Of a stretch of 64,000 nucleotides of DNA, positions 17,681 to 27,133 are shown piece after piece. The DNA comes from Candidatus Omnitrophota bacterium (GTDB lineage Bacteria; Hinthialibacterota; Hinthialibacteria; Hinthialibacterales; JAKPRU01): contig JAKQSI010000128.1 of assembly GCA_029570205.1 (NCBI GenBank), positions 1-64,000 on the forward strand. Reading direction: 5' to 3'. The notes beneath the pieces are model-generated. The model saw only the letters and a list, made by a program, of their open reading frames with translations, did not search any database and had not been told where the DNA came from. The position numbers and the translations under genes were made by a program. Every line of letters starts with the position of its first letter. Positions within the stretch are counted from its first letter, which is position 1.

Positions 17681-17901
17681 CTACCCTGGATTATTCTGCC
17701 CAATGATTTTCGCGTCGGGATTGAGTGGAGGAAGCGGAAGCCCCTCTTGCCGGAGGATTCTATTATGTTCCTTCATGTTGCATACAGCCTCCAACAGACA
17801 ATCCTTCACCGAATGCCCGATCCCGATGAATTCCTCCGGATGGGGGGAATAGCCGGGTTCGTTGGTGGCTTCGATGATGAGGGAGTAGGGGAGTCAATCA
17901 T
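17681..17901 (-). pseudogene. Decayed HicB-type antitoxin gene, frameshifted
   Basis: From ATG 17899-17901 the frame starts MID and then runs out of register. One frame over it continues PYSLIIEATNEPGY, then SPHPEEFIGIGHSVKDCLLE, AVCNMKEHNRILRQEGLPLP and a stop at 17681-17683. The 'IIEAT...GxGHSVxDCL...MKEH...LRxxGLPxPPxNP' pattern is that of a HicB-family antitoxin. An in-frame TGA separates the start from the body, so one base has been gained or lost, and the region around 'YSPHPEEF' looks shortened. It lies just downstream of a hicA remnant. Confidence 0.6.
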
Positions 17902-17948
17902 CGTTGCTCTCTGCCGAAAATTCTTTCTCTCACCACTTTGAGGGTCTG

Positions 17949-17984
17949 CTACTTAAGCAGCCGGACCAGTTCGCTGGATTTCAT
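17949..17984 (-). pseudogene. Remnant of a hicA 5' end
   Basis: ATG 17982-17984 reads MKSSELVRLLK and then a stop. This is a typical HicA N-terminus, but the remaining ~50 codons, including the catalytic His, are missing. It is placed directly upstream of the decayed hicB, as in normal hicA-hicB operons, so most of the toxin has been deleted. Confidence 0.5.
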
Positions 17985-18084
17985 TTTGGGACTCCAATAC
18001 GGAGGCCAAAACTTACGACACTCCCACCTCTCTGAATGATTCCGATCTCCCAAAAATGGAGTCTCTAATCTGCGAGCATAATCA

Positions 18085-19881
18085 TCATAAAGTATCGAAC
18101 CAAGTCCTGATCTTCTCCGCCATGAGTTTGCGTCGCATTTCGAGAAAATCCTCGTAGGGAGGAATAACACCATCCAGGAGGGACTCGGGCAGGCAGTGAA
18201 TCCGTAAATTCGCGCGCATTTCGGCTTTGTCCGTGATTCCGCCATATTTCTTTTTCCCGCCGTTGCATTGTTCGGCTAGTTCGCTGAAATACTGATGCGG
18301 GGATTTGTCTCCGATGGCGATATTGATCTCGCTTTGAGCGAGCACGAAGTTCGCGATCTGATTGTAACTTCCACGAGAAATGCCCTGTGTTTTCAGGTAT
18401 TTCTTCGGGTATACATGGTGCACATCGCCGTGATTCATTAGTAAATCACACACGGTGATGTCCCGAGAGAGAAATCCCTTGTCGCCAAGCTTTACCTGCG
18501 CCGCTTGGTAAGATAAAAAATATGGACTCCTCGACGAAGACGTGTTCATTATCTGCGGCAGCATCCCAGTCCAGAAGCTCTCAGGCAGTTCATTCTCAAT
18601 CACCAACTCCGCGTAAGCTGCCAGACCGTGTGACTCAATTTGACGGATATCGAAGTCAAAGGCCGTCTCAGGACTCCCGATGTAGCGACCACGCAGGATG
18701 GACATGACATACCATCGGCGGACTAAACGCTCAATATCGGCCGGAGGGATTTTCTCAGCCTTCCCACGTAAATAAAGAATATAAGCGAAATTGACTGCAT
18801 TGCAACCGCCAATCAAATTGCTTGTCACGAAGCCCGCCGAGCGCAAGATCATCGTGATCCGCTCGAAATGTGTCTGGTTGATGAAGGCAAGAATGCCCCT
18901 CTTAAGGCGGTGGAAGGATTCCTCGATGATAGCCTCTTCGTATTGCTTCGTCTCAAAGTTTCGGCCTGAAAGAAGTGCAACCAAGTCTTGAAGCTTGCCG
19001 CGTCCAAATTCTGACGTGAACGCAACGCGCAGCATATCGGTATAAGTCGGGTCATATATATCGTCGTTTGTGTCTTTGAGCCAACGCATTGGCTGGAAGA
19101 ACTCCGAGTTTACAAAGGCTTTGTCATTTTTCTCAATGTTCGGCAGAAACTCGGGCGCAACGGCAAGATGACAGAAGTAATCGATGGCCTTGCGCAGCAT
19201 GTTCCCACTATAAGTTTCGTTCACCGCAATTTTCGACATGGCAAAGTCGGCCTGCGATAGTTCGGTTCCTGCCGAGTTCACACGGATAAATATCTCCGTA
19301 ACTGTCTCGATGTCCAGATCATTCGCGAGCTCGATTACTCCAACATGATTATTCGTAATTTTGTGGAGATTCTCGATCGTGTGAGATATGGCGTCTTCTG
19401 AGACGTCGGGATTCTTATGGCAGTAGTCTTTCACGAGTTGGAAGATACTGGACTCCGGCGCAAAGACCTCGGCGATATCGGGAATCCACGCTGTGTCCTT
19501 TCGGATGGCCGGATTGACGACTTCAAATCGGTTTTCCTGTGGGTGAAATGCAATTCGGATGCGGACCGTTTCGTAGTCCTTCGTCAAGACTTCACGGCCC
19601 ATCAACGCCGCCATAAGGGCTGTCACACGCTGCTGGCCGTCTATGAGAATGCGCTTGCCCGCAGCATGCGTGCCATCTTTCAGCCGCACCGTAGGATTGC
19701 GCCAAGCGATCAAATAGCCAATCGGGTATCCCTGATAGAGCGAATCGAGAAGGTTACGAACCTTGACAGCTTCCCAGACAAATGGGCGTTGGATCTCGGG
19801 AATAGCGATTTCGCCGGATTTGACCCAAGTCAGAATTGTCTCAATGGGGTGTGGAGTAACCGAATAACGCTGTGTTGTCAT
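18085..19881 (-). CDS. DUF262 (GmrS/ParB-like) protein, possible defence nuclease
   Basis: 598 aa. Residues 20-60 have '[23 protein letters not shown]' and residues about 78-89 have [12 protein letters not shown], the DGQQR nucleotide-binding signature of DUF262/GmrS. '[20 protein letters not shown]' near 225 is also diagnostic. The C-terminal part has '[13 protein letters not shown]', a His-His-Pro arrangement like the DUF1524/HNH half of GmrSD proteins, though shorter. GmrSD enzymes are type IV restriction nucleases against modified DNA. Many single-chain relatives are uncharacterised, and the nuclease site here is not complete enough to be sure. It lies between toxin-antitoxin modules, which supports a defence role. 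Confidence 0.8.
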   Translation of the reverse strand: MTTQRYSVTPHPIETILTWVKSGEIAIPEIQRPFVWEAVKVRNLLDSLYQGYPIGYLIAWRNPTVRLKDGTHAAGKRILIDGQQRVTALMAALMGREVLTKDYETVRIRIAFHPQENRFEVVNPAIRKDTAWIPDIAEVFAPESSIFQLVKDYCHKNPDVSEDAISHTIENLHKITNNHVGVIELANDLDIETVTEIFIRVNSAGTELSQADFAMSKIAVNETYSGNMLRKAIDYFCHLAVAPEFLPNIEKNDKAFVNSEFFQPMRWLKDTNDDIYDPTYTDMLRVAFTSEFGRGKLQDLVALLSGRNFETKQYEEAIIEESFHRLKRGILAFINQTHFERITMILRSAGFVTSNLIGGCNAVNFAYILYLRGKAEKIPPADIERLVRRWYVMSILRGRYIGSPETAFDFDIRQIESHGLAAYAELVIENELPESFWTGMLPQIMNTSSSRSPYFLSYQAAQVKLGDKGFLSRDITVCDLLMNHGDVHHVYPKKYLKTQGISRGSYNQIANFVLAQSEINIAIGDKSPHQYFSELAEQCNGGKKKYGGITDKAEMRANLRIHCLPESLLDGVIPPYEDFLEMRRKLMAEKIRTWFDTL

Positions 19882-19919
19882 AGCAAGTATCTCCCTCTCA
19901 GAGTCTGATTTGTCCTGCT

Positions 19920-20228
19920 CTATATATTTTTTAGGGACTGCGACAGGGAATTCTGCACACTCTCATCAAATGTCTGCTTTCCAAGTTTCCGGTGACGGCT
20001 TCGGCCTCTTCGATTGTGGCATTCCCCTACTTCCACCACCCCCACAATCTCCTTGTGCGACCGGATCAGCTCGTTCACCACAGTAGGCACATCCACATTT
20101 TTCCGCTGGGCGATTTTCTCTACAAAAGCGCGATTGGCCTCGTCCAGATATACCGGAACATGGAAAGTCGCATCTTCCTGGAAGAATCGTCCGCGCTCGC
20201 CTTCGGAGAAATCGTATTCCTTCCTCAT
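19920..20228 (-). CDS. Putative antitoxin next to a broken BrnT toxin
   Basis: The likely start is 20228 ([17 protein letters not shown]), five bases after the end of the brnT frame. The longer frame from 20339 is antisense to nothing useful and overlaps brnT. The '[15 protein letters not shown]' opening, then '[38 protein letters not shown]' resembles small CopG-type antitoxins found after BrnT-like toxins. 102 aa. The last 40 residues are basic and low in homology signals. With its toxin inactivated it would be an orphan antitoxin. Confidence 0.65.
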   Translation of the reverse strand: MRKEYDFSEGERGRFFQEDATFHVPVYLDEANRAFVEKIAQRKNVDVPTVVNELIRSHKEIVGVVEVGECHNRRGRSRHRKLGKQTFDESVQNSLSQSLKNI

Positions 20229-20232
20229 GAGA

Positions 20233-20518
20233 TCATTCCTTATAGGATTCTTGTTCGCGCTTGGTTGCTTTTCGGCTTGATATAATGCGAATGATTGCCC
20301 TGTTCCGGTCAAGCCGTTCAAAAGTATGGTGGACAACAAGCAAATCTCCGGTTGATGAAATGCCGAGGGTCAACTACCTGTCCTCCTTCTCGCTGTGCTC
20401 CGTGTCATAGATTGAGATTGCACCTGGATCGCGGAAGACGCTGACAGATTGTTCGAAAGCCACACCGTGCTTCCTGATCCCGAAACAATCGTCACCGTTC
20501 TATCTCATGGTTTTCCAT
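20233..20518 (-). pseudogene. brnT: BrnT-family toxin gene with an internal stop
   Basis: The minus strand reads RKHGVAFEQSVSVFRDPG, then AISIYDTEHSEKEDR, a TAG stop (20374-20376), then LTLGISSTGDLLVVHHTFE and IIRIISSRKATKREQESY to a TGA at 20233-20235. This is the whole BrnT pattern (RKHGVxFE, EHSExEDRxxTLG, RIISxRxATxRE). The TAG sits where homologues usually have Trp or Phe; a TGG to TAG change would explain it. Upstream of RKHG the frame is also broken; the nearest ATG (20516-20518) needs a one-base shift. The toxin is thus inactive unless the stop is suppressed. Confidence 0.75.
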
Positions 20519-20575
20519 CCACAACGAGATTACCACATCCGCCGATTGCGAGCAATGAATTTTCGCGGGGAAATC

Positions 20576-20693
20576 CCCCTTCACCGCAACCCTCTCCCGG
20601 TGGGATATGGGGAAAAGGCGGCAGATGCGCTGCCGCACTCCAAGGGTGCAGGGTTGTATTACAAAGGGCGCACAGCCGTGCGCCCCTATGGTT
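20576..20693. repeat. Intergenic region with CTCTCCC-type repeat and GGGCGCAC hairpin
   Basis: 20576-20618 is a member of the CTCACC..CCCTCTCCC family. 20666-20685 is an 8-bp perfect hairpin, GGGCGCAC-AGCC-GTGCGCCC, resembling the GGGGCGACG hairpin at 48140-48161. No gene is supported between 20519 and 20761. Confidence 0.65.
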
Positions 20694-20761
20694 CTTGAAT
20701 CCGCAATCCCTAACCTGCAATTGGCAGACTGGGGCGTGACAATTTTAAGAAGTAATTCAAA

Positions 20762-21202
20762 TCAGGAGGGCTGTTCGCCCTCTGCCGGGACGGCCATTTC
20801 CGCTTCCGACGGCTCTTTTTTCTTGTTGGATGCCGGGATGTGCAGATTGACAAGGTTGATATTGACCGACTTGGGACGTGCCCCGGTCATTTTCTCGACC
20901 TCCTCCATCACGCGCACTTGCAGATTGGACGCCAATTGACGGATGTCCCTGCCGTATTCCACGATGATCGAAACGTCGATCACCAGTTTCCCCTCCTCGT
21001 CGCGGGTCACGCGGACCCCTTTCGGGGTATCGCCCTTGCGGACCAACGAAGCGATATCATCCACGATCCCGCCCGTTGTTCCAACCACCCCATCGACTTC
21101 CATGGCCTCTTTGAACGCGATCAGGGCCACAACACTCTCTGCGACATCGATTTTTCCAATGGTTTCATCGGATTGAACAGTGACTTTTTTTTCAGCGCAC
21201 AT
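20762..21202 (-). CDS. Asp23/Gls24-family envelope stress protein
   Basis: ATG 21200-21202 follows AGGAG; the extension to 21361 lies in non-coding sequence. 146 aa. 'IGKIDVAESVVALIAFKEAMEVDGVVG', 'GVRVTRDEEGKLVIDVSIIVEYGRDI' and 'VRVMEEVEKMTGARPKSVNINLVNLHIP' are the standard Asp23/Gls24 (DUF322) blocks. Members associate with the membrane or envelope in Gram-positive bacteria and are widespread as short stress-linked proteins. The C-terminal 20 residues are acidic and disordered. The gene is divergent from folC. Confidence 0.88.
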   Translation of the reverse strand: MCAEKKVTVQSDETIGKIDVAESVVALIAFKEAMEVDGVVGTTGGIVDDIASLVRKGDTPKGVRVTRDEEGKLVIDVSIIVEYGRDIRQLASNLQVRVMEEVEKMTGARPKSVNINLVNLHIPASNKKKEPSEAEMAVPAEGEQPS

Positions 21203-21398
21203 GGCAGCTCTCCTGTATTCCGGCTTTCGTTCGGCTAGGATCCTAAGATCTTTCGCGCATTGTCTCGGTCGGCGAAGATGCCGCTTGGGAAGCGAATATA
21301 GCAGAACAAAGCGGCGACCAACACCGTGCGGCATCCTATCCCGAACCGGTTCGCGCGTCAATTCCTACCCACAGGTCGGACGGCAGGGTGATTTTTCG

Positions 21399-22760
21399 AT
21401 GAAATACGAGGATGCGCTGGCGTTTCTCCTCTCTTTTGTTTCGTATGAACAGACTTCCAGTTGGAAGTACACGGATACGACATTCGATATGACCGGTTAC
21501 CGTCGTCTGCTCGATTCGCTGGGAAATCCGCAATGGTCATACCGGACCGTCCATATTGCAGGCAGCGACGGCAAGGGGTCTGTAGCGGCCATGCTGGCGA
21601 GCGTTCTCCGACAGGCAGGGCTGCGTGTGGGCTTGTATACCTCGCCGCATCTCCATGATGTCCGGGAGCGGATCACCGTCAATCAAGTTCCGATTTCCAA
21701 ACGTTCCCTGGCATCCATTCTCACCTTAATGAAGAACCGCCTTGATGTGTACGGGGAGAGCCGGAGAGGGTTTGCGACTTTTTTCGACCTGCTGACGGCG
21801 GCCGCATTTGTTTATTTCCAGCGGGAGAAAGTGGATGTGGCGGTGATTGAAACCGGCCTTGGGGGCAGGCTGGATGCCACCAATGTTCTGCACCCGGAGG
21901 CGACCATCATCACTCATCTTTCCCTGGAACATACCGACAAGCTCGGAGATACCCTGGAGAAGATCGCTGCCGAGAAACTGGCGATTTCTCATCCGAGCGT
22001 GCCTTGCATTATCGCCCCGCAGGTTCCACAACTCCTGCCGTTCATACGAAAATGGCTGAGGGAAAGAGGTGTTCCGGCCCGGTTTGTCCAAAAGGAATAC
22101 GAGATCCATTCACAGCCACCGGTGAGATGGCGCCGTTCGATCGTCATCTCAGGAGGGGGAAGAAACCGGCAAATCCGATTGCGTTTGCTGGGGGCCTGCC
22201 AGCCGCAGAACGCCGCCGCTGTTTGCGCAATCATCGATGCACGTGGCGCGCAGTGGGGTCACCATGCTTCCGTCTCGGAACAGGCCTTGCGGACCGGGCT
22301 GGAGAACACCGTTTGGCCGGGCCGATTCGAGATCCTTCCGAGACGAGACACGGGCCGGCCGGTGGATATCGTACTCGATGTCGCGCACACCGAACGCGGC
22401 GCGGCCTCGCTGCGTCAAAGTTTGACCGAAGTGTTCGGTAACAAACCACGGATTATGTTGCTGGGCTTCCTTCGGGGGAAGAACATCCTGGGAATCGCCC
22501 GGCAGCTGGTCCGGCGGTCCGACACACTGATCTGCACAACCGCGCCTTCGCCGCGCGCTGTCCCGGTTGATGAATTGCGCCATGTTCTGCTATGTTCCCC
22601 ATTACGGGCGAAACGGACGTGTTGGATTGACGATCCCCTGGAAGCTCTGCAATCGGTTTGCAATGTTGTGGAAAAAGAATCGCTGTTGGTTGTGGCAGGG
22701 TCTCTGTATCTGGTCGGATTCTGCAGGGGAATCCTGATGAATAACATCCGGAGAGACTGA
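21399..22760 (+). CDS. folC: Folylpolyglutamate synthase / dihydrofolate synthase
   Basis: ATG 21399 (MKYEDALAFLLSF) gives 453 aa, the normal size. The ATP-binding loop is 'VHIAGSDGKGSVAAML' (usual form GTNGKGS). 'GLYTSPHLHDVRERITVN', 'VAVIETGLGGRLDATNVLHP' and 'THLSLEHTDKLGDTLEKIAAEKL' are the folate- and metal-binding blocks, and the C-terminal Mur-ligase domain has 'LDVAHTERGAASLRQSL'. It adds glutamate to dihydropteroate and to folates. GSD instead of GTN in the loop is seen in some members. Fifteen bases of spacing and an AGGAG lead into the next gene, suggesting co-transcription. Confidence 0.93.
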   Translation: MKYEDALAFLLSFVSYEQTSSWKYTDTTFDMTGYRRLLDSLGNPQWSYRTVHIAGSDGKGSVAAMLASVLRQAGLRVGLYTSPHLHDVRERITVNQVPISKRSLASILTLMKNRLDVYGESRRGFATFFDLLTAAAFVYFQREKVDVAVIETGLGGRLDATNVLHPEATIITHLSLEHTDKLGDTLEKIAAEKLAISHPSVPCIIAPQVPQLLPFIRKWLRERGVPARFVQKEYEIHSQPPVRWRRSIVISGGGRNRQIRLRLLGACQPQNAAAVCAIIDARGAQWGHHASVSEQALRTGLENTVWPGRFEILPRRDTGRPVDIVLDVAHTERGAASLRQSLTEVFGNKPRIMLLGFLRGKNILGIARQLVRRSDTLICTTAPSPRAVPVDELRHVLLCSPLRAKRTCWIDDPLEALQSVCNVVEKESLLVVAGSLYLVGFCRGILMNNIRRD

Positions 22761-22781
22761 AAGGCGCTTGAGGAGTTGAAG

Positions 22782-23894
22782 ATGAAGTCGATGACCTCAC
22801 GTGAACGACTGGTCGGCCTGTTGAATTGGGAGCCGATTGACCGAGTTCCGATTTCCTCTTACGAGATCAACCCGTGGGATCGGGAGAACTGGTATGCCCG
22901 GCAGCCGTCCTACGCAAGGCTGTGCGAATATATCCGCTCTCATGCCGATTGCCTCTGGATGGTCGGAGCGCCGGGGATCAACAAGGCGGAATGCCCGGAA
23001 ACCGTAACTGAGTGGCGGGACGGCAAGAGCGTGCATACCAAACGCATTGTCCATACCCCAAAGGGAGACCTTCAGACTGTTACGCGGGTAGATGACGACT
23101 TGCACACGACCTGGATAGTCGAGCATCCGTTCAAGAGCATCGGGGATGTAGATCGTTACCTTTCGATTCCCTGGGAATTCGGCGGATGTGACATGTCCGA
23201 GATCGAACGTGCCAAACGGGAGATCGGTGACAACGGCATTCTCTTGTGCGATATCTCCGATCCGATCTGTACACCGCCGGACCTGTTCGAATTCGGGAAT
23301 TTTCTCGTGGCGGTCTTTGAGCATCGCAACAAATTGCGGGAGTTGATGGATTTCCTTCAGGAGCGGATTCTGACGGAGTTGGAATATCAACTGCAGCACG
23401 GAGCGGGACCGTTTTGGCGAATGTGCGGCCCGGAATACGCCACACCACCCTATCTTCCACCGGAATTGTTCAAGGAATTGGTGGTAAACTATGATCGCCC
23501 GATCATTGATTTGATACACCGGTATGGGGGCAAAGTGCGTCTCCATTGTCATGGAAGGATTTCGGAGGTTCTGGACTGTTTTGTGGAGATGGGGGCCGAT
23601 GCCACCGATCCCATCGAACCGCCACCGCAAGGCGACATTGAACTGGCAGAGGTGAAACGACGGGTGGGCGACAAAATGATCCTGTTCGGCAATATGGAAC
23701 TATGTTGGCTGGAGTACTGCACACCTCAAGGAATCGATGAACATGTTCGTGTCATGATGGAGAGCGCCAAAGAGGGTGGGGGATATGCCATTCTGCCGAC
23801 TGCCGCACCGATCAACATCCCTCTGAAGAAGGAAACGGAACGCAATTATATCCAAATGATCGATTCGGCGCTGAAATACGGTCCGTATGAATAA
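22782..23894 (+). CDS. Uroporphyrinogen decarboxylase (URO-D)-family protein, probable methyltransferase
   Basis: ATG 22782 follows AGGAG at 6 bp. 370 aa. 'TSRERLVGLLNWEPIDRVPIS' is the typical opening of URO-D superfamily proteins, with 'HCHGRISEVLDCFVEMGADATDPIEPP' and 'ILFGNMELCWLEY' as barrel landmarks. The HCHG motif supplies a potential metal ligand pair like the HxC of corrinoid methyltransferases (MtaA/MtbA). The arginines that hold uroporphyrinogen in HemE are not evident, so a methyl-group transfer or another decarboxylation role is more likely than haem synthesis. A second paralogue is at 29297-30472. Confidence 0.82.
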   Translation: MKSMTSRERLVGLLNWEPIDRVPISSYEINPWDRENWYARQPSYARLCEYIRSHADCLWMVGAPGINKAECPETVTEWRDGKSVHTKRIVHTPKGDLQTVTRVDDDLHTTWIVEHPFKSIGDVDRYLSIPWEFGGCDMSEIERAKREIGDNGILLCDISDPICTPPDLFEFGNFLVAVFEHRNKLRELMDFLQERILTELEYQLQHGAGPFWRMCGPEYATPPYLPPELFKELVVNYDRPIIDLIHRYGGKVRLHCHGRISEVLDCFVEMGADATDPIEPPPQGDIELAEVKRRVGDKMILFGNMELCWLEYCTPQGIDEHVRVMMESAKEGGGYAILPTAAPINIPLKKETERNYIQMIDSALKYGPYE

Positions 23895-24328
23895 TCCAGT
23901 TTCCGAACCGGGAAATAACCATATTATTTGGAAATCGCTCAGATTGGGCGTATACTGAAATCCGGCGTGAGATAGGAAGTTCATAAACAATATAAAATCC
24001 GTCCTTCCCTGCGCCCGGTGAAACTCGGTCGGCCGCGAGGTTATCGGATTGCACCGAGCGTGACGTCGGCAGGGCCGGTAATTGGGTGAAGAAAGCGTGC
24101 TTTCGACCTTTCTTTGCCGGGCAGAAACCCTTGGCCCACCGGCGTAATAATCACGGTGGGACAGGCCTCCGTGCCTGTCGATGGCCGGAGAGGATGGGGA
24201 TGAGGGGCGTCGAACCGGCGAGAGTTGGATGGCCCGTAAAGAACAGGTGGATTTGACAGGATCTGCCTGTTTTGTTCTCAAATCCATCGTGCTCCGGGTT
24301 TCCCAGCCCATTGGAGCGGAGGCTGGCA
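23895..24328. other. Intergenic region of 434 bp, no gene seen, contains dispersed repeat
   Basis: No supported coding frame lies between the URO-D gene and the sensor kinase. 23900-24050 has low-complexity AT-richer DNA with no clear promoter. 24055-24185 is a copy of a dispersed repeat that recurs at 53785-53900. Confidence 0.6.
24055..24185. repeat. Dispersed repeat copy 1, ends in GACAGGC hairpin
   Basis: Shares the exact 15-mer TTGGGTGAAGAAAGC and its surroundings with 53785-53900, then the same order of a degenerate first hairpin (CCGGGC-AGAAAC-CCTTGG) and a perfect second hairpin GACAGGC-CTCCGT-GCCTGTC (24160-24179) and CGATGG. Copy 1 has about 20 extra bases between the two hairpins. 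Confidence 0.75.
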
Positions 24329-27082
24329 ATGGGCGGTTTTGACATGGCTGTCGTTGCGGATTACTTCTGGTTTGCACTGTTTTCCGCACTGATTGGAGTG
24401 GCGCTGTTCGCTCATCGACGGTCGGTTTTTCTGCACCCATGGCCTTTATTCCTTGGTCTTTCACTTCTATGGATTTACGGGTTGTCGAATGTGCTCAATA
24501 CGGTTCCTGCACTGCGGACTATTCCGATTTTGGGAACCGGAAACACTCATAACCTGCTGCATGATTTCGTTTTTCCCTTTTTCGGGAGCCTCGCATCGGT
24601 CTCAGCCCTGATCTGGGAAAGCGTGAGCCGATCGCATCATGTCAAAGATATCTCGACCCGCGTTCAGCAGCTCTTCAACAATATCCTCGCGAATTCACCG
24701 GAAGCCGTTGTGGTCTATGATCGCCGGAATCATGTGACTTTGTGGAATGACGAGGCGGAACGGCTTTTTGGTTATTCCCGCGAAGAGGTTCTCGGACGGG
24801 ATGTCTGGGGTGATCTGGTGGCGCCGGAATTCCGGAGGAGGCAGATAAATGTCTGGAACTATTTAAGGTCGAAAGGCCCGATTGTGGATTATCCGACGCC
24901 GATGGTGTCGCGGGATGAGAGATTGCTGGATTTGCGGGTTTCTGTATTTCCCGTTAAGGATGAGAAGGGAGAGATCATCGGACGTATCAGCATTTATCGC
25001 CGGGGTGATGAAGAGACGCAGTTAGTTTTCTGGGTCGGTTCTTTCCGGTCCAGTCTGGATGTCCGACGGGGTTTGCGGGAACTGTCCGGGCATTTTCGCA
25101 CAATGGTTCCTCACGATGAGATGATTCTTTTTGCACGGGACGAGATGGATGAGACTCTTCATCTCTATGTTTCCACGGAGACAATCGCTCATTTGGATCT
25201 GTTGCCCGTGTCTTCGTCACCGACCAGCTTTTTAACTCGGGCGTTGCACGGTGATATCAAGTGGGTCGCGGAAAGCTCGGAGTTGTTGGACCCGGCCGAG
25301 CGGATGGTGTTTGAGACGGCGCGGATTAATTCCTGCGTTGCTGTGCCCTTGCGGGACAATAAGAGGTTTGTGGGAGTCATGGCCTTGTTTGCCGGGAAGC
25401 CTCATGCATTTCAAAGTGACCATGAAAGGGTCCTGCTTCTGCTTGCGCAGCACTTGGGTCCGGCCCTTTCAAACATGCGTCTCTTCTCGATCTATTCCTC
25501 TCTGGAAGAATCGTCCGGCCGATCATGGGAGGAGGCAGAATATGCTGTGGCCCTCGTGTCGTTGGAAGACGGGAAAATGGTTTCCGGTAACCGAACCATC
25601 TGCCTTATGCTGGACATTGCATCGGAAGAAATCAGCCGTCACTGCCTGAAAGACCTGATTGCCCTTGAAAGTCGGAGCAAGTTCGACCATCTCCTCCGAA
25701 GAAGTCAGCAGGGAGAAACCGTTGTCGAAGAAATTCGGTTGATCTCGCTGACCGGACGTTCCGTGTGGGCGGAGATGCGTGGAAAGGTTCTAACTCACAA
25801 GGGGCATACGCATGTCTTGTTTATGCTTCGGGATTTGACGGAACGCAGGCAGTTGTTCAATGAGCTGGCCGAGCGGGAGCAGCGGTATCGGTTTTTGCTG
25901 GAGAGTGTCGGGGAGATCAACGATATTGTCTACATGGTGGATAGTCGGGGGGATTATCTGTACTGCAACAAGTCTTTCGAGGAAACACTGGGATACGGGA
26001 TTGAGGAATTTGCCGCGAACCGGCAGAAACATCTCACAGATAATCCGCTCAACAAGATCCTGACCGAAAAACAGGGAGAACCTTTCGAGTTGCGGGACGG
26101 CAAGCCGTACCTGCTGGAGATTTATGATTCTCAGCAACGGCGTGTTCTGTTTGAGGTTACCGAAAAACCTCTCCAGTTGCAGGATGGGTCCACGGGACTT
26201 CTTGGTGTCATGCGGAATATCACAGAGCGTCGTCTTCTGGAGGAACGAATCCTGCAGGATAACCAGGAATTGACTTTGTTAAACGAGCGTCTGGAGCGGC
26301 TGGCCAGGGTCAAGGATGAATTTCTGGCGAATACCTCGCATGAACTTCGAACCCCGCTTAATTCGATCCTCGGATTTACGACCCTGCTCCTGGAGGAACC
26401 TGTTTTGTCCCGGGAAGAGACCATGGAGTTCCTGGGAAGTATCCTCCGGAGTTCCCGTCACCTTCTGGGGCTGATCAACGACATACTGGACATCGCCAAG
26501 TTGGAGTCTTCGGAAGTGCCGGTGGATCTCCAACCGGTTTCGCTTGACGAAGTGTTTTCGGAGGTTCGGTCGATCAGTCATGTGCAGGCGCGGGAAAAAG
26601 GGCTGGTGTTGGAGTTCGAGAAAATCCCCCCGGATAGACCGCTCATACTTGGGGACCGGGAGAAACTGATTCGAGTCTTGCTTAACCTGGTATCCAATGC
26701 CGTTAAGTTTACGCCGGAAGGCCAAATCAGGGTCCGGGCGGTCTATGAACAGGAACCGGGTTACGTCCGGGTTGAAGTGAGAGACACCGGAATCGGAATT
26801 CCCAAAGAGATGCAGGAGCTGGTTTTTGAGGCATTTCGGCAAGTGGATGGATCCTCAACACGTTTACACGGGGGTACCGGATTGGGCTTGGCCATCTGTA
26901 AACAGCTGGTCAAATTGATGGGCGGGCGGATTTGGATTGAAAGCGAAGGGACCGGGCGGGGAACGACCGTTCAATTTACTCTTCCCCTTGTCTCCACGGA
27001 TACGGCTCACAATATGGATTCCCTTGCGCTCCTGGCTCCCGCAAAACCGGAAAAAATGGATTTGCACAACAGGGCTGATTAA
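24329..27082 (+). CDS. Membrane sensor histidine kinase with PAS and GAF domains
   Basis: ATG 24329 after CGGAGG gives 917 aa. Two or three membrane helices lie in residues 1-95. A PAS domain follows at about 115-220 ('IEANSPEAVVVYDRRNHVTLWNDEAERLFGYS' region), a GAF-like domain at about 240-390, and two further PAS domains to about 650. The kinase core is complete: phosphoacceptor His671 in 'ANTSHELRTPLNSILGF', N box 'LLNLVSNAVKFT', G1 'RDTGIGIP', F box 'FEAFRQVDG' and G2 'GGTGLGLAI'. No receiver domain or adjacent response regulator is present, so it is an orphan kinase. The signal is unknown. Confidence 0.92.
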   Translation: MGGFDMAVVADYFWFALFSALIGVALFAHRRSVFLHPWPLFLGLSLLWIYGLSNVLNTVPALRTIPILGTGNTHNLLHDFVFPFFGSLASVSALIWESVSRSHHVKDISTRVQQLFNNILANSPEAVVVYDRRNHVTLWNDEAERLFGYSREEVLGRDVWGDLVAPEFRRRQINVWNYLRSKGPIVDYPTPMVSRDERLLDLRVSVFPVKDEKGEIIGRISIYRRGDEETQLVFWVGSFRSSLDVRRGLRELSGHFRTMVPHDEMILFARDEMDETLHLYVSTETIAHLDLLPVSSSPTSFLTRALHGDIKWVAESSELLDPAERMVFETARINSCVAVPLRDNKRFVGVMALFAGKPHAFQSDHERVLLLLAQHLGPALSNMRLFSIYSSLEESSGRSWEEAEYAVALVSLEDGKMVSGNRTICLMLDIASEEISRHCLKDLIALESRSKFDHLLRRSQQGETVVEEIRLISLTGRSVWAEMRGKVLTHKGHTHVLFMLRDLTERRQLFNELAEREQRYRFLLESVGEINDIVYMVDSRGDYLYCNKSFEETLGYGIEEFAANRQKHLTDNPLNKILTEKQGEPFELRDGKPYLLEIYDSQQRRVLFEVTEKPLQLQDGSTGLLGVMRNITERRLLEERILQDNQELTLLNERLERLARVKDEFLANTSHELRTPLNSILGFTTLLLEEPVLSREETMEFLGSILRSSRHLLGLINDILDIAKLESSEVPVDLQPVSLDEVFSEVRSISHVQAREKGLVLEFEKIPPDRPLILGDREKLIRVLLNLVSNAVKFTPEGQIRVRAVYEQEPGYVRVEVRDTGIGIPKEMQELVFEAFRQVDGSSTRLHGGTGLGLAICKQLVKLMGGRIWIESEGTGRGTTVQFTLPLVSTDTAHNMDSLALLAPAKPEKMDLHNRAD

Positions 27083-27133
27083 GGGTATAATGCGATTTGA
27101 TGCAATTCTGAATGGAAAGAAGTTGGGTGAACA

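Noticed and set aside
22797-23630. 277-codon minus-strand frame
   Set aside because: Antisense to the URO-D gene; no recognised domain.
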